A stretch of DNA of 64,000 nucleotides from Suillus spraguei (GCA_016800925.1 JABCPU010000027.1:248001-312000), one strand, 5' to 3'. Numbered from the stretch's first letter, positions 1 through 11,700 are shown. The notes: generated by a model from the sequence alone, not told the origin. A program made the numbers and translations.

Positions 1-126
1 GGATATATGACACCATCCATGATGATCCAGATATCCCTGGCTCACCTGGACATGTGCAGGTGCCAGGAAGTGCAGCCTACTCATCCCAGCACCATGCATA
101 CAGCCAGCTGAGTGGCTGTGATGTTT

Positions 127-338
127 TGTAAGGCTTGCAGTGGTTCAAAGGAGAAAAGAGAACAAAATGAAAGAGAGATAAGAGAGGTAAGAGGCAATAG
201 TAATGAGGGATGGATCAACATAGTTAGGACATGGACCAGACTATACTTTCAAGAGAGGTTAGCAGACAGGACACTCTAAGGACTTTCTAAGGTGCTTTTT
301 GAGCAGGGGATCTAGGATAGAATTTGCTAGCAAGTAAT
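127..338 (+). repeat. 5' part of LTR-like repeat, interrupted by Harbinger insertion
   Basis: This stretch begins TGTAAGGCTTGC and resembles the start of the complete LTR at 43070-43640; both share the block around 'tctaggatagaatt'. It stops at the left edge of the Harbinger element at 339. The missing 3' part resumes at 5443 and ends CCTTACA at 5601. The bases AAT at 336-338 are repeated at 5440-5442, as expected for a 3-bp target duplication. The two halves are shorter than the 571-bp copy, so one of them carries an internal indel. This is an old LTR copy or solo LTR. Confidence 0.65.
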
Positions 339-392
339 AAGGATAATCAGAGTAACTTTCGTAAGGCTTGCTAAAGCTTGCTAAGGCCAGTT
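339..392 (+). repeat. Left terminal inverted repeat of Harbinger element
   Basis: Matches the reverse complement of 5381-5439 with scattered mismatches. The best block is TCAGAGTAACTTT followed by GTAAGGCT and two GCTAA units. The outermost bases are AAGG here and CCTT at the other end. Confidence 0.7.
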
Positions 393-1670
393 AGAGTATG
401 GCCAGAACATGCAACAGACACGTGGCAAGTTCGGCATCCCAGCAGAGTTAGAATAGTATGCCTCCCCTTCGACCACCACCTCATTGTTACTCTACATAAC
501 TGCAAGCTCCACAGAGGCTCACCCGGAGTGGAAAGAACACTGTAGAAAAAATGCAGGGGCCTGTCACTCGTGGAAAAGGGAGCAAGTCTCAATCTGCATG
601 AAGTACTAGTGCTGTTAGTGGCTCAGACCACACCAAGATTCAGATTCAATGACTTTCTGCACCCTCCCGCACCCAAAAAGTCATTGACCACCTCCGTGAC
701 CACCCAGCTGACTGCCGAATATTATTCTATTCTGATGGAAAGCAGTCACACACTGAAGGTGACTGCCCCTCAGGCAAAGACAAGGTTTTAGTGTGCGCTG
801 TGATTGCAAGATATGTCTTTGAGGACAACACTGAATATGCAGACTATTTGTCATATACCATACTTCTGATCTCAGATCTGATCAATCCTACTTCCGTCCA
901 GTCCACAGATCCTGTCTGGATCACCCATTGGAAAGTGCCCACTTCTCGCACTCCAACTCCCTTGTGGATATCTGCATCTATCTCCTTTCATCATTCCTCC
1001 TGTTTCCAGTATTCCGGCTGTGTATATTTCTGTCCTGTTTCACTGATCCATTACCTGTGTTTCATTTCCAACTCGTGCTTACTGATCCACTGTGCATTAA
1101 CTAATAGACTTCCATTATACATCATACATAGCCCTCGGTCCTGGACTCGTTGATTATCCGTGCTAGATACTTACAGTATATAAACCACTTGTAGATTTCC
1201 ATAGAACCTTGGTTCGAATATCATCTTAGATTCTGCTCATTCTGTTCCTCCAGACTTGAGTTACCCCCAACTCCAGTTTATCTTCCAAGACTTAGGATTG
1301 ATTCCTACAGTCTACATCTCCGACTCTACCTTCGGTAGTCTACCTCTGTTAGTTTCTAGTCAAGGGACCCATTCTGAGACTAGTCTTAATCCTCATTCCA
1401 TCTCCATGTTCCGGATAACCTTCGGATGTGTCATATCCAAAACCTTTGGATGTCCAGATCCACCATGCTACCACTTCCAGATCTTCAGACGTTTATCCTC
1501 CCTCTGAAATAAGGGGCATTACTCGGGAAAGGGGCACAGTGCACGATGTAAAGATACAACCTAATCTGGGCTGTAGATAAACTACCTCCTAAGTTAGTAT
1601 GTGAGTCTTGTGCTCCATCTAGTCTGCTTCACTTGCGAAACAAGAGTGTTCGACCCTAAAGGGGGATGCC

Positions 1671-1977
1671 TGTTAGTATGGTCAAGTTCGAGTCAAACTA
1701 ATGTGCAAATGTAGTGTCGTAGTCAGCAGTAAGTTGCCACGGTCAGCGATGATGCCGCCGGAACTAGCATTGTATGTAGCAGAGCTACCTTGGTTGAGAT
1801 AATACTTGAAACTGTAATGTCGAGCAAGCGGTGACAAGCGATGATATCAGCGGTAGATAGTACTCAGAACGCGTTTCTTGTACTCTCACTTTGTCCCCTT
1901 CTGGACATTGTAGAACTTCCCAGCAGACCGTCTGTGTCTTTTCACTGTCGCTGGTGATGCCATCCCAGTTTGTAACA
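1671..1977 (+). repeat. LTR, 307 bp, TGTTA...TAACA
   Basis: The segment has the short inverted ends TGTTA and TAACA. A purine tract (AAAGGGGGA) lies just upstream at about 1659-1668 and looks like a polypurine tract, which would make this a 3' LTR in plus orientation with retroelement internal sequence to its left. Its last 120 bp are closely similar to 4429-4545. I see no target duplication. The internal region upstream (about 560-1665) has open frames but no protein I recognise. Confidence 0.6.
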
Positions 1978-1979
1978 TC

Positions 1980-2204
1980 AATGAGCACAAGTTTTTGAAG
2001 ACCGAGCGTGCAGATGATCAGGCCAAAGCAGCCGTTGTGCATCAATGTGCCCTGGAGATGAGAGATTCTGAGATACACCTTCGTGAAGCGGAGACAAAAA
2101 TGCATGATGCACTTGCACATGCACATTCTGAGGAGGCAGAATTGTTGCACCTCAAGATTGAATATACTCGCCTTACTAGCTCTGGGTCTGGGTCTGGGTC
2201 TTGA
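1980..2204 (+). pseudogene. C-terminal remnant of Harbinger accessory protein, coiled coil
   Basis: The open frame runs from the LTR edge at 1977 to a stop at 2204 with no ATG. It encodes a charged, Glu/Ala-rich helical segment of about 70 residues ending in a Ser-Gly dipeptide repeat encoded by GGGTCT units. An AATAAA at 2327-2332 lies 123 bp after the stop. Harbinger elements often encode a second, Myb/SANT-type DNA-binding protein with such a coiled-coil tail; identity here is inferred from position and composition only. The 5' part has been cut off by the LTR insertion. Confidence 0.5.
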
Positions 2205-2476
2205 GTTTGCTATGTTTTTCATTTGTCCTTGCTTTATGACACTCTTAGGCTGTTTGTGCTACACATGTCTCTTGTTCTCTTGTACTACCTTTAATGTACA
2301 CTGTTGTTGTCATACAGTTGCTTGTCAATAAAACCTGTAGCTACTGTTAGTCTTCTCTTCTGTGTGCTTTTGAGTAGGGACTGTCAAATAAAATATCCAT
2401 CAACCTTCCACACTGTGCATGACCTGGTGTCCCCTCATATAATCTATCACCCACTTGTTCATCACTATCAGGACCT

Positions 2477-3939
2477 TCATTCTCTGGTCCATGAACTGGA
2501 TTGTTGTCCTCTTGACAAGCCCCAGTTCACTGAACCAGTGGATTCTATTAGAGTCTGATGTTCTTCAAACTGAATAATCATGTTGTGAAGAATGAGACAA
2601 CACTGAATCCAGTGGACAGCTGCCCTCAAGTCTTCAGCTGAATTTATATTCTGTCAGAGATTTCAGAGGGACTGAAACTGCCCTTTCAATGCAGCAAATG
2701 CATGTTCAACACAAACACAGACCTAAATAAAATATAAAATTAGAAAAATCAAAAAAAAAATCAAGAGCAAAAGTACAAACTGAAGAAAGATGAAAATTGA
2801 ATGTCCTCTGATTTGCTGTCAGACGTCCATTGTGGGGTTTCTTGAAAGGAGTAATATACCAAGTGCTTAGTGGATAAGCACTGTCTGCCCATACCCAATG
2901 GTCAGCTGGTAGAAGTGTGTCATGCTCCTGATAGATGCAAGTGGATCTAAATTCATATGCATCATGAACACTTCCAGGGCGACCAAGAGCATAATCAACT
3001 ATGAGAAGATTATGGGCATGATGACTGCCTTGAATTTATTTTAATTTTTAACCATAGAAAAAGAGAAAAAAACATACCTGACAGCCAAGAGAATACCTGG
3101 ATTTCCTATCATAAAAAGCCTGGTGGAAAAAGCCTAGTGTTGCATATAGATCAACTGTTGTCCCATCAACAGCTAGGACTCCATTCTGCCACTCAGGGCA
3201 AGTGCTAGCCTTTGCACTTTGCCTCTGAGCATGCTCAAAATCCTTTGAGTTGTGGGGAGGGAAGCCCATGAAAGCATCATGCTGGTCAAGCAGTGCAACC
3301 ATTACACGATTAGTGCAGTTGACAACTGAGCCAACACTAACACCTGCCCACTGAGACACATCCACTAGGGTGATGGAGTTACCATAATGGCCAGTTAAAT
3401 AGCAATGGGAAGCTGGGAATTATTTGAGTTGTTGTGGAAAATGTGATGGTCTGAGATTAAGTCAAGGATGTTGTCAAAGATTTGTGGGTCGACACGTAAT
3501 TTGTGGCGAAATAAGAGAGGGCAATGTTCCCCAAAATGAACCAGAAGATGCAGCTGAGGGGCACATGGGAGAGGGATGCTAGGAATATTGAGTCTACAAG
3601 TCTTGGTAATTTCATCCTGGAGAGCTGCAGTGGAATTCTGGAGGCAATTGTAGTGAGTGATGATATAATCATCATCATCCAATGAGTTGTCCCCATCAGA
3701 AAATCAGATAAGTCAGAGAAGGCTGGAGAAAGAGGAGAGAGGGGTGAAAGCATAATATTCATAAATATTTCAAGATCAGAGTCATGGGTAAGGTCTAGAT
3801 CAGAGTCAAAGCTAGAGATAGAGTCGGTAGAGTCATCATCTTCCATGATATGCTGGAATTTTGCCCTGGCTACCACAAGGGCAGCCTGGTCAAGGTCATT
3901 CAGCATCTGTATGTTACAGTCGTACGTGCCCCTATTCAT
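2477..3939 (-). pseudogene. Harbinger-type (DDE_Tnp_4) transposase relic
   Basis: Read on the minus strand, the N-terminal part starts at 3939 with an acidic Ser/Asp-rich leader. Next come the helical segment LRVDPQIFDNILDLI and the HTH-like piece DVSQWAGVSVGSVV. The catalytic core follows in order: AVDGTTVDLY (first Asp), ALGRPGSVHDA, VWADSAYPLSTWYITPF (second Asp), VEHAFAALKGQF (Glu), then CLILHNMII. These are the signature blocks of Harbinger transposases. Frames change near 3680 and near 3395, where a short deletion follows LPIAI, and again after the Glu block near 2650, so the gene is broken. It runs convergent to the accessory remnant at 1980-2204. Confidence 0.8.
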
Positions 3940-3960
3940 TTTTCCTTTCTATTCTTGTAT

Positions 3961-4125
3961 ATCACGTGATATGGAGCTTATTGCTCAAACACTTCCACTT
4001 CCATCAGACATCACATGACTATATGATTCAACTATACATTGTCGACACATCATATCATGTGATGTCATGAACTCCCATGACTCTATTCTTGGACTCAGCC
4101 AGTTTAGCATACATGTATGCTAAAC
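3961..4125. promoter_or_regulatory. Cluster of palindromic sites upstream of the transposase
   Basis: Just upstream of the transposase start (3939, minus strand) are ATCACGTGAT at 3961-3970 (perfect palindrome), ATCACATGAC at 4010-4019 and ATCATGTGAT at 4054-4063. A perfect 24-bp palindrome, centred on ACATGT, lies at 4102-4125. Subterminal repeats bound by the Myb-like accessory protein are known for Harbinger elements; that role here is inference. Confidence 0.4.
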
Positions 4126-4428
4126 ACGTGCTTTCATCCCTTACTCATGCGTTTTAACACGCTTGTACAATATATGCCTTCCTCATTAGGATACGCACTT
4201 ATATTCCCACAGTTACCTGGTCTGTGCGCACATATGTACCTATATAAGCACAGTGTATTTGTAGTAGATTCTTTACTTTAATCTTACTGGGTTTTACCTG
4301 AAACATCCTTCACTTAGGTCTCCAATCTAAGTTGTCTTGAATTGTCTCTAAGTCTAAGCACTCCTTAGCCTTAGTCTCTATTCTTGTAGAACCTCTTAGA
4401 CTTGTCTTTGAGGCTGAATCCTTGATCG

Positions 4429-4545
4429 TACTCGGAACGCGTTCCTTGTACTCTTGCCTTGTCCTCTTTTGGACATTGTAGAACTTCCCAGCAGATCGCC
4501 TGTGTCTTTTCACTGTCGCTGGTGACGCCATCCCAGTTCATAACA
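4429..4545 (+). repeat. Partial LTR copy related to 1858-1977
   Basis: About 117 bp align well with the right end of the LTR at 1671-1977, including GACATTGTAGAACTTCCCAG and CACTGTCGCTGGTGA, and end in the same ...TAACA. I could not find the matching TGTTA start, so the copy looks truncated on the left. On the minus strand both copies hold a short shared open frame containing WDGVTSDSEKTQ; this follows from their common origin. Confidence 0.6.
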
Positions 4546-5070
4546 CTGTACACATGTAGATTGACGAGGCATAGTGAGATTCCAGGGGGATTAAATCTCC
4601 TATTCATTTGGTGCATATGTGATGCAGTTTCCAGCTGAGTTTTAAATTTCGGAATTTTCTGATGTTTCATCTCATGGAGTAAGTTGTTGTGCTCATCGAC
4701 CTCACTAGGCTTCAAGGCCTCCCCATTAGAGATTGTGGCTATGTGCACAAGGTAAGTACTAGTTTTTTTGTTCCTGCCTTCATTCACTAACATTTACCCT
4801 TATCTAGTTCTACCCTAGCCTTATCAGAGTCATGGGGCAAAGGGCCCACCTCATCTGTAGCTCCTTCGCTGTGATTGCAATCTCCCATTCCTGCTCATGT
4901 TGCATCTCCAATAGCTACTTCTCACTTGAGATGTCCAGTTGGCTCCATTATCTTCCATACCAGCTGCCATTCCTGCTGTAAAAACCAAGTCTTTTGGATC
5001 CGTACTTGCTACATCTTCCAGAATCCTTCGTCATCATCTTCCCAGCCACCTTCTGACACATCCTCTCCTT

Positions 5071-5146
5071 CCACCCAGCTCTCCAATTTACCCTCACATC
5101 ATCTCCTTCCACCCAGCTCTCCAATTTACCCTCACATCATCTCCTC
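5071..5146 (+). repeat. 38-bp tandem duplication
   Basis: A unit beginning CCACCCAGCTCTCC at 5071-5108 is repeated head to tail at 5109-5146. It lies in a pyrimidine-rich tract within the transposon. Confidence 0.85.
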
Positions 5147-5380
5147 CCCCTGGTGCTCAGCATCTTGCAGGGATTTAGTGTCATTTCTATATTCTTGTCA
5201 GTTAGTTCATTGAGAAATATATAGCTACTTATTACATGACTCAGTTTTATGTTCTACTCTACTGAATGCATGTCTTTCCCTCTCGCATGCTTCAAAAATC
5301 CTAAGTGTCGTTTGAAAGTCCAATGTCATGCCAATGAGCGCCAGGGATTATGGCGACCTTTTAGCCATGTTTCCTGTAAG

Positions 5381-5439
5381 TTCTACCTGAGCTTTAGCAG
5401 GCCTTAGCGAGCCTTACAAAAGTTACTCTGAGTACCCTT
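5381..5439 (-). repeat. Right terminal inverted repeat of Harbinger element
   Basis: Inverted partner of 339-392. It is followed by AAT (5440-5442), which matches the AAT at 336-338. Confidence 0.7.
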
Positions 5440-5442
5440 AAT

Positions 5443-5601
5443 GAAAAGGGAAGAAGGAATGTATCCGTGTGACTTTTGGATGCGAAGTGTGACACTGTTC
5501 TCACTAGGTCACATGGACGGTCTGGAATGTGTCGAAAGGTCTGAATGTTAGAGTTTGATCTGAAACCTTGGGCTGGGCACAGAGGACATGGAGTCCTTAC
5601 A
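5443..5601 (+). repeat. 3' part of the interrupted LTR-like repeat
   Basis: Matches the last 150 bp of the LTR at 43070-43640: shared blocks ATGTATCC, GTCACATGGACGGTCT and the final CCTTACA. Joining 127-338 to this segment across the AAT duplication restores local alignment to the 43 kb copy around 'aagtaat', which supports the insertion model. Confidence 0.65.
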
Positions 5602-8089
5602 GTATGCTTACCCACATTCATTTTCCCTTCGAACCATGACAGCAATTTTGGTCATCCATAGTTTTCTGAATCAAGATGGTGTTCCCTTTGTAAACCCTGT
5701 GTATTATGTAATTAGCTTTCTGAATTACATGGCCGATTACAAATCATTGGCTATCACTGACTCGTCTCACCTGCAGTCCTCTGTCTTCCCAACCGTACAC
5801 CACCCTAACTGTGGGTCATGATGCGTCTGGACGCTTCCAACATGTGCTTCGCTTCCGTGTCAGTTCGCTAAAACTAGGCCAGTCAGCAGCCCGTCCTGGA
5901 TCGCGTCACACCAAATTTCAAAATCATCGATTCTCCCTTTTGGCTAAATATCACATCACTAGTTGAACCAGCGCACAGTCCGTTTATCGCCGGCTTGTCT
6001 CATATATGTCGCACTCCCCGCACTATACCAATCGACTCATCTGGAATGCTTCCTCTTCGATTACTAACGACAATGAGCAAGCGCACCGCAATGTCAATCG
6101 TGATGATGTGGATCCCACGTCACTAGGAGGGGTCATGCAAAGATTTCGCAACAAAAACATCACTGCTGATCTGGACCATTCGGCATCGACTCTGGTGCCC
6201 GTCTATCTACCCATGCTCATTACGTGAAGCATGCCATTACTTGAGGTATGGTATATCCAAGTTATTTTGCAGAAAGCTCGAGTATCTTGCGGTGAGATGT
6301 ACCCAGTGTTTCATCTCACATGGCAACGAAAACTTTGCATGCAACTTCCAGCCTCGTCTTACCTCTCCGCCTGTCGAGACTCAAATTGAACTCGTTCCCG
6401 AAATGTCTAGTTCTGCCGACAATCAGCACGCTCACTTCAGCATTAAGTGCAGTCTGCAGGTATATGCGTCGTAGGTTATCCCATGCTGTAGCGCCGCACT
6501 TCCCGCGGTGTCTGCGGTACATCTCTAACTGGGCACTTTCAATATGTTGTAGCATTAGTAGATCATGAGTGATACATTGCAGTGCCGTGGTGGGGTAAAT
6601 CTTATCAGCAAATTTGAAGACTATTACATGTGTAATAGGATAATGTAAGTATGTTGACAAAGTATGCTATCGCACTGCCACGCCACTCTGACTGCAAGTA
6701 TGTTGAGAAAGCTTAATGGAGGACATGTTTGTCATTCGGAGGCTGTGAACAATGGGCGCCTGGAATTGAAACCAGTGTATGGATATGAATATCTGTCCAA
6801 AGAGGACGTCGGAGCGTAGTACCATGAGGAGTGAACAAAGTTCAAACAGCGGGTGCAGTGATCTAAGCATGAGAAATAAAGCTTAATAAAGATGGGCTTT
6901 GGGGCCAGGCCCTGCAACATCTGAGAGCCGAAATTTGAACGAGTAACAGGGGACTGTTCTGGTCACTCCAATTAACTCATTCAATGGTCGTCAATCTGAG
7001 CCAAGATATCCTGTTGTTCTGGCAATACATATAGTGAGCACGATGCAAAGAATATTGCAACGGATACGGTCATGGTAGATGGTTCAACTATTAACCGGAA
7101 GTAGTACTTTGATGTGGCAGATGGATGTGGAGGATGTTAGCCTCGGATGAACGAGTGCAAACCAAACTGGACATTATTACCCGGTGACTCTACTCATTAA
7201 TTTAATCATACAATAATACCATCTCCGTCTGTGCAACGATTGCGAGGCCAACAAATTCATCCGCTGACTTGTAGCATGAAGGTCATCTGGCTTTGAACCG
7301 ATCGGCGATGGTATGCCCGAAGGGTCTGATGGGGCCGCTGCTACACGCGGTCTGTACATACCACGCTGTCAATACATACCCATAAATAGACGCGGTTCCC
7401 GTTCTCAATATGGACATCGCGTCATGATTTTTAACATGCACAGCTCTTATGTGTCCTAGATACAGCTCAGGGGGTACATTCCTTGACACTTTGATGTATT
7501 GAGTGATGCACACCCGCCAACAACATAATTTCAGAGAGCACTTCTCGTCGTCGGCAATCATCATAACAGAACTTGGCGTACTACCGTCCCAACTGTGACT
7601 CGGTGATTCTTGACCTCACCTGCATGTGCACCAGTTTCAGCCTGAGAGAATACCAGTCAGTCTCCTGTCATTAACCACTGTTCGCACCGGCGATACGGAC
7701 TGTCAGATTCCCTGTTTCTTCCTACGTTTCAACCGGCACCTGTCAGGATCATGGATCACGCCGTAAAATAGCGCAAGAGATAATAATATTTGTAGTGTCC
7801 TTTCAGCTAACGTTTGGTCCTACATAGTCAATGTATAGTCCATTACACGAAAACCATGACCATAAGCGATCACTACAAAAAGAGAACAACATCGTAACAA
7901 AACAATAACGTAGGCTATGCCTTGTGAAGGTGCGAAAAGTCCAAAGCCGCGACAAGCGACTTCTATGCTCATCAAACGGAACAAAAAGAGCGGAAAATGT
8001 ATAGGCATGGAACCAAATACAGAGCGAGGTTATTTCTTCACCAGATGTTCACTAATTATTGCAGGCGTAAGCGCATGGACACAACAGTA
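5602..8089. other. No defensible gene
   Basis: Only short open frames are present, none with a recognisable motif, a good start context or consistent splice signals. The longest is a minus-strand frame at 6316-6660 that opens without ATG. A minus-strand ATG frame at 7283-7564 (93 residues) is the only one worth a transcript check. Confidence 0.5.
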
Positions 8090-8612
8090 TCAGGAAATAA
8101 ACCTACTGGGTGAACAACCAACGTTTATGATGCCATTGTAAGAGTTGTCCTCACAACAGACAGGTTGTGTTTTGCTGGCGATTAAATACGTTTAATTCTA
8201 GCACGATAAAACGTGCATGGCAAGAACTCACCAGCTACTGCCGCTACCGCCCCCGATAATACTGATGGGGGAGCAGCCCGTACCACAACGGGTACCGCCG
8301 GGAATATTAATTCCCATGAAAGACACCAACTCATCAACGTCGCCACCCTTGCCATATGTCGTAACAGTGTCGCAACACTGGATAGAGCCACCGCTACACT
8401 GGCCAGTTCCCGAGGGCCAGGAGCGCTTGGCACCTTCGGCAAGAATCAGAAACGCGTCAAACTACAGAAAGTACTTGGTGCTTACGCGCAACGGGCGTAC
8501 CCCGACGAGCAGGGGCTAATGGGGGAAGACCGCGCGCCAGTCTCTCGGCGTTAGTCTCCGCGCTTACGACAGTAGCAGCCACGGCAAGAGCAAGGACAGA
8601 TGCGAACTTCAT
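8090..8612 (-). CDS. Class I hydrophobin, secreted
   Basis: Three exons, 8475-8612, 8232-8425 and 8090-8174, joined through GT-AG introns of 49 and 57 bp, give 138 residues. A signal peptide of about 18 residues (MKFASVLALAVAATVVSA) precedes the leader ETNAERLARGLPPL, a common agaricomycete hydrophobin start. The cysteine order is C (GTGQC), CC (SIQCC), C (GTGCSP), C (GSSC), CC (QPVCC), C (NVGC), the eight-cysteine hydrophobin pattern. The fifth cysteine codon is split by the second intron, so the gene is invisible in any single frame. Hydrophobins self-assemble at air-water interfaces and coat aerial hyphae and spores. An extra cysteine (GTRC) precedes the fourth. The upstream ATG at the start of the same frame is not used because the signal peptide begins at 8612. 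Confidence 0.9.
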
Positions 8613-8717
8613 TATGCTCTTTGTGTCTTGGGGGAGAGGGGAGAGGGGGTCTTTAGACAAGAAGACAAAAGAACTTAAGGAAAGTTGAGGAAGGACAGGA
8701 TGGTTTGGGAATAAGAG

Positions 8718-8724
8718 TTTTATA
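8718..8724 (-). promoter_or_regulatory. TATA box of the hydrophobin gene
   Basis: TATAAAA on the minus strand, about 105 bp upstream of the hydrophobin ATG. A strong TATA fits a highly expressed secreted structural protein. Confidence 0.55.
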
Positions 8725-11700
8725 GGCGGTCAACTGCAAGTCAGTCGAAGTATTATGTATGAAAGGAACCATCGGTTACCAAATCCAGCGCTACCAGATT
8801 TGAGTCTCCGATCACTACGTATATTGGGTTACAAATATCTTCAATTCAATAACTAAAAAATCTTGCTCATCTTTCATGCGATCCTGGGGCCCAACGAACC
8901 GTTACTAACTAAATTGCACTGAACGCTAGAATCACAATCCCTCACTCAGCACTGTTGCACCTAACGATGATGCCCAGTATGTATATATTTAAAATCATTT
9001 TTTTTCCGAATAATTTATCCGATAATTTATTTTGAAACGTTCTATCTCCTTTCGATCTTTTCAGGTACTTTGTGATATCATGATTGTACCGTAATCAGCC
9101 AGCGGTGAGTTAAGATGGCCTCCTCCATCGTGCTCATATGCCTACCCCTGCGGGAATTAAGGGAAGTCTACGAATAACCCTCAGTGGCTGGTGAATCCCC
9201 GACAGGATAGACATGACTCAGGTCGGAGGCTTCAAAACTTGAAGGTCCGTGACACACTACTTGCACCGATTTGTAATCTCCACGAGGTATCGGTGGATAT
9301 TCGACGATCTATTCTTGCAACGTTATGGAGGATGCGGCTGAAGCGCTGATATACCAACTTCTGCATCCATATCACACACGTTTCTGATCTCGTCAGGTCA
9401 ATCTGATCTGAGTTTACCGTATGAATGATCGAATACCCGTTGGGTCGCCAAGAGCTGACCTTCACGTTTCTAGACTGTGGACATGGGATTCCAGGTCTCC
9501 GTCCACGTCGCAGTGCTATTATAATCATGGACCTTACAGGCTACTTCTTCCCTCCACGATAGACTCCATCAATCACCGGCAGGGTTCTTCGGGTTCTTAG
9601 TACCTTGCCATCCGTGGTTTTTGGCACTTGTGGTAACATTATTGCCAGCATGGTTCGAGCATTGCATGACGTCCAAAATAGACGCTTAATTAAGATATGC
9701 CAAAAGGCTGTGGTGGACAAGATGAAGGGGCAGTGACAAGGACATCCCTTCAAGACGTGAGCTCACTCTTATCTGTCCTATAATTGGTCTGTTATCCCCC
9801 GCCGGTATAGGTGTCCGCATGATCTCCTGTGTACCTTTGTTAGCTAACCCGACCTTCTTTGCAGCTCACAGCCCCGACTCTTTCGTTGTTTCCATCCGGT
9901 TCAGTTATCACATAGCCCAAAAGCGCTTGCGCGAGTTATGGACACCGTGACTCACAGATCAAGAGTCAACATTGGCAGCTCGAGTACGTAAGATCACACC
10001 GGATCAGGGTCATGTTGCCGCGAACAATGTTTCATGTTTGCATATACAAGCGCATTTTTAACGAGCTTGGCGGGGGAAATGAAAGAAGTTGGAAAATCGG
10101 AGAAGGGCGAAATTTCTTCGATGAGGTATTTAGCGCTGACTTCGCACGCAGATCACACCGTGTAATCGAACGTCGGTGCGGTCTTACTGGTTGACGGCTG
10201 GCACGCCCATCGTAATCTCGTTGAGGTCCTCGAAGACTGTTGTCAGTGGACACGAAACGAGGGAAAATAGACTTCAGTCAAGTGTAGCAAATCAGTGAAC
10301 ACGCCCTTACGTTGAGTGTGGGTCATTATCTTCCCTTCACGAAAGACTTCTACTACTTACGAGCCTCGAGGAAGGCGTTATCTTGTAGCTAATATAAAAT
10401 GAGCCAACGAGTAACGAGGAGCGAATACGCCCACATGTCGATTGCAGCTACATAATGATTTCTGGTTGCCACGAAAGACTTGCTACAAGCCTCGAGGACG
10501 GTGTTATCTCATTAATACTTTCTGATATGACAATTCCAGACCCCAGATCGGTAACTTAGTGACCTTCAAATCGATCGTAAGTCAGTTTCTTTGCTAGGTG
10601 ATGAAAGACTCTCACAACTTGACAAGTACAGCTGAGTTGTCGAACAGGCGGGATAGTGGGTACGTACCTGCAGGGAGATGACGGCATCAGTGTTACGGAC
10701 ATAAGCCGGCGATTGAAGGTCCCGCGGCAGCCAGTCGGGCTGGTTGCTCGAAAGTTCCGAGTGGAAAAGACCACGCGCAGGGGCCCGCATCTCTCGGCGA
10801 TTGCATGTAAAACAGTCGAGGTACAACTTTTGGGAACCAGCCAAGGCACACCATAGAGGCAGTACAACATTTGATTTACCTGGTCTGGCCCCAGGCTATA
10901 GTATCATAAATATGCTCAACGATAGAAAGCAGCCGATTATGAAGGGAACTAAGTTACGGATTGTGCGAAATGTATGCAACTGATAAGCTTCAAGTATCAC
11001 GAGGTGTCAGGTCGATTGTCTTGCGGAAGCGAAGGATCGGTAAAACTGTGGTTGCATTTGGTACACACGAAGAACAGGATCATACGGGTCTCCTTTCGTT
11101 TCGACTGATCCTGATAGAAAACAGCGCTGGAGGGCACGAGGTATCATTAGTAAGGGTATATTAAATCATGTGGACATCGCGCACTCGTCTTGGCCACAAT
11201 GCGGACATGTAATATTCGAATGTGCCTAATATCAGAATCAGATACGTGATACAAGATAACGCTGAGTTGTGAACCGAACCAATGTGGGATCTGATCCGAG
11301 GTCAGTGGTAATTCCCACTTGTTCTCTGTTGATTCGAGGTCAAAAAGATCGCACGAAGATATTTCAGTTGGAAATACTTACTTAGTGACCGTTAGTAGAT
11401 CATTCCTATAGACACACTTGTTCTCGCTGATCTCTTCTTCGCTACATATTCTGCAAGCGTAAACCATAATGCGACGCCCAGTGTCAGCCTTTGGGTAAAG
11501 CAAATTATTGCACTCTGAGCAGAAATGGAGTGATGCCTGCACGTGGCAAGGATGGCCAGAGCATAAGAAGAGTTACATAAGTACGTCACAGATACATGGA
11601 GACAGATAGAAGCATTTAGCGATGAACTGCAGCACAAGAGATTAAAAACAGACCATCGCAGGGTTTGAGGTGTGAGTAAGATCAAGGCAAGATGAATTTC

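Larger units (their letters stand above)
339..5439. mobile_element. Decayed PIF/Harbinger DNA transposon, about 5.1 kb
   Basis: The ends are imperfect terminal inverted repeats of about 55 bp (339-392 and the reverse complement of 5381-5439), sharing cores such as AGAGTAACTTT, GTAAGGCT and GCTAA. The putative target duplication is AAT on both sides. Inside lie a minus-strand Harbinger-type DDE transposase relic (2477-3939) and, convergent to it, the C-terminal coiled-coil remnant of a second ORF (1980-2204). Two genes, transposase plus accessory protein, is the known Harbinger layout. Later LTR-type insertions (1671-1977 and 4429-4545) have broken it. It is not expected to be autonomous. Confidence 0.75.

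Noticed and set aside
4371..4793. 140-residue minus-strand frame containing WDGVTSDSEKTQ, shared with 1785-2222
   Set aside because: The shared part is explained by the common LTR end at 4429-4545 and 1858-1977; no protein family recognised.
8182..8554. Several long frames on both strands over the hydrophobin
   Set aside because: They are shadows of the spliced hydrophobin exons in other frames.
10556..10870. Overlapping open frames on both strands
   Set aside because: Neither strand gives a recognisable domain; opposite frames are equally long, which is typical of GC-rich chance frames.
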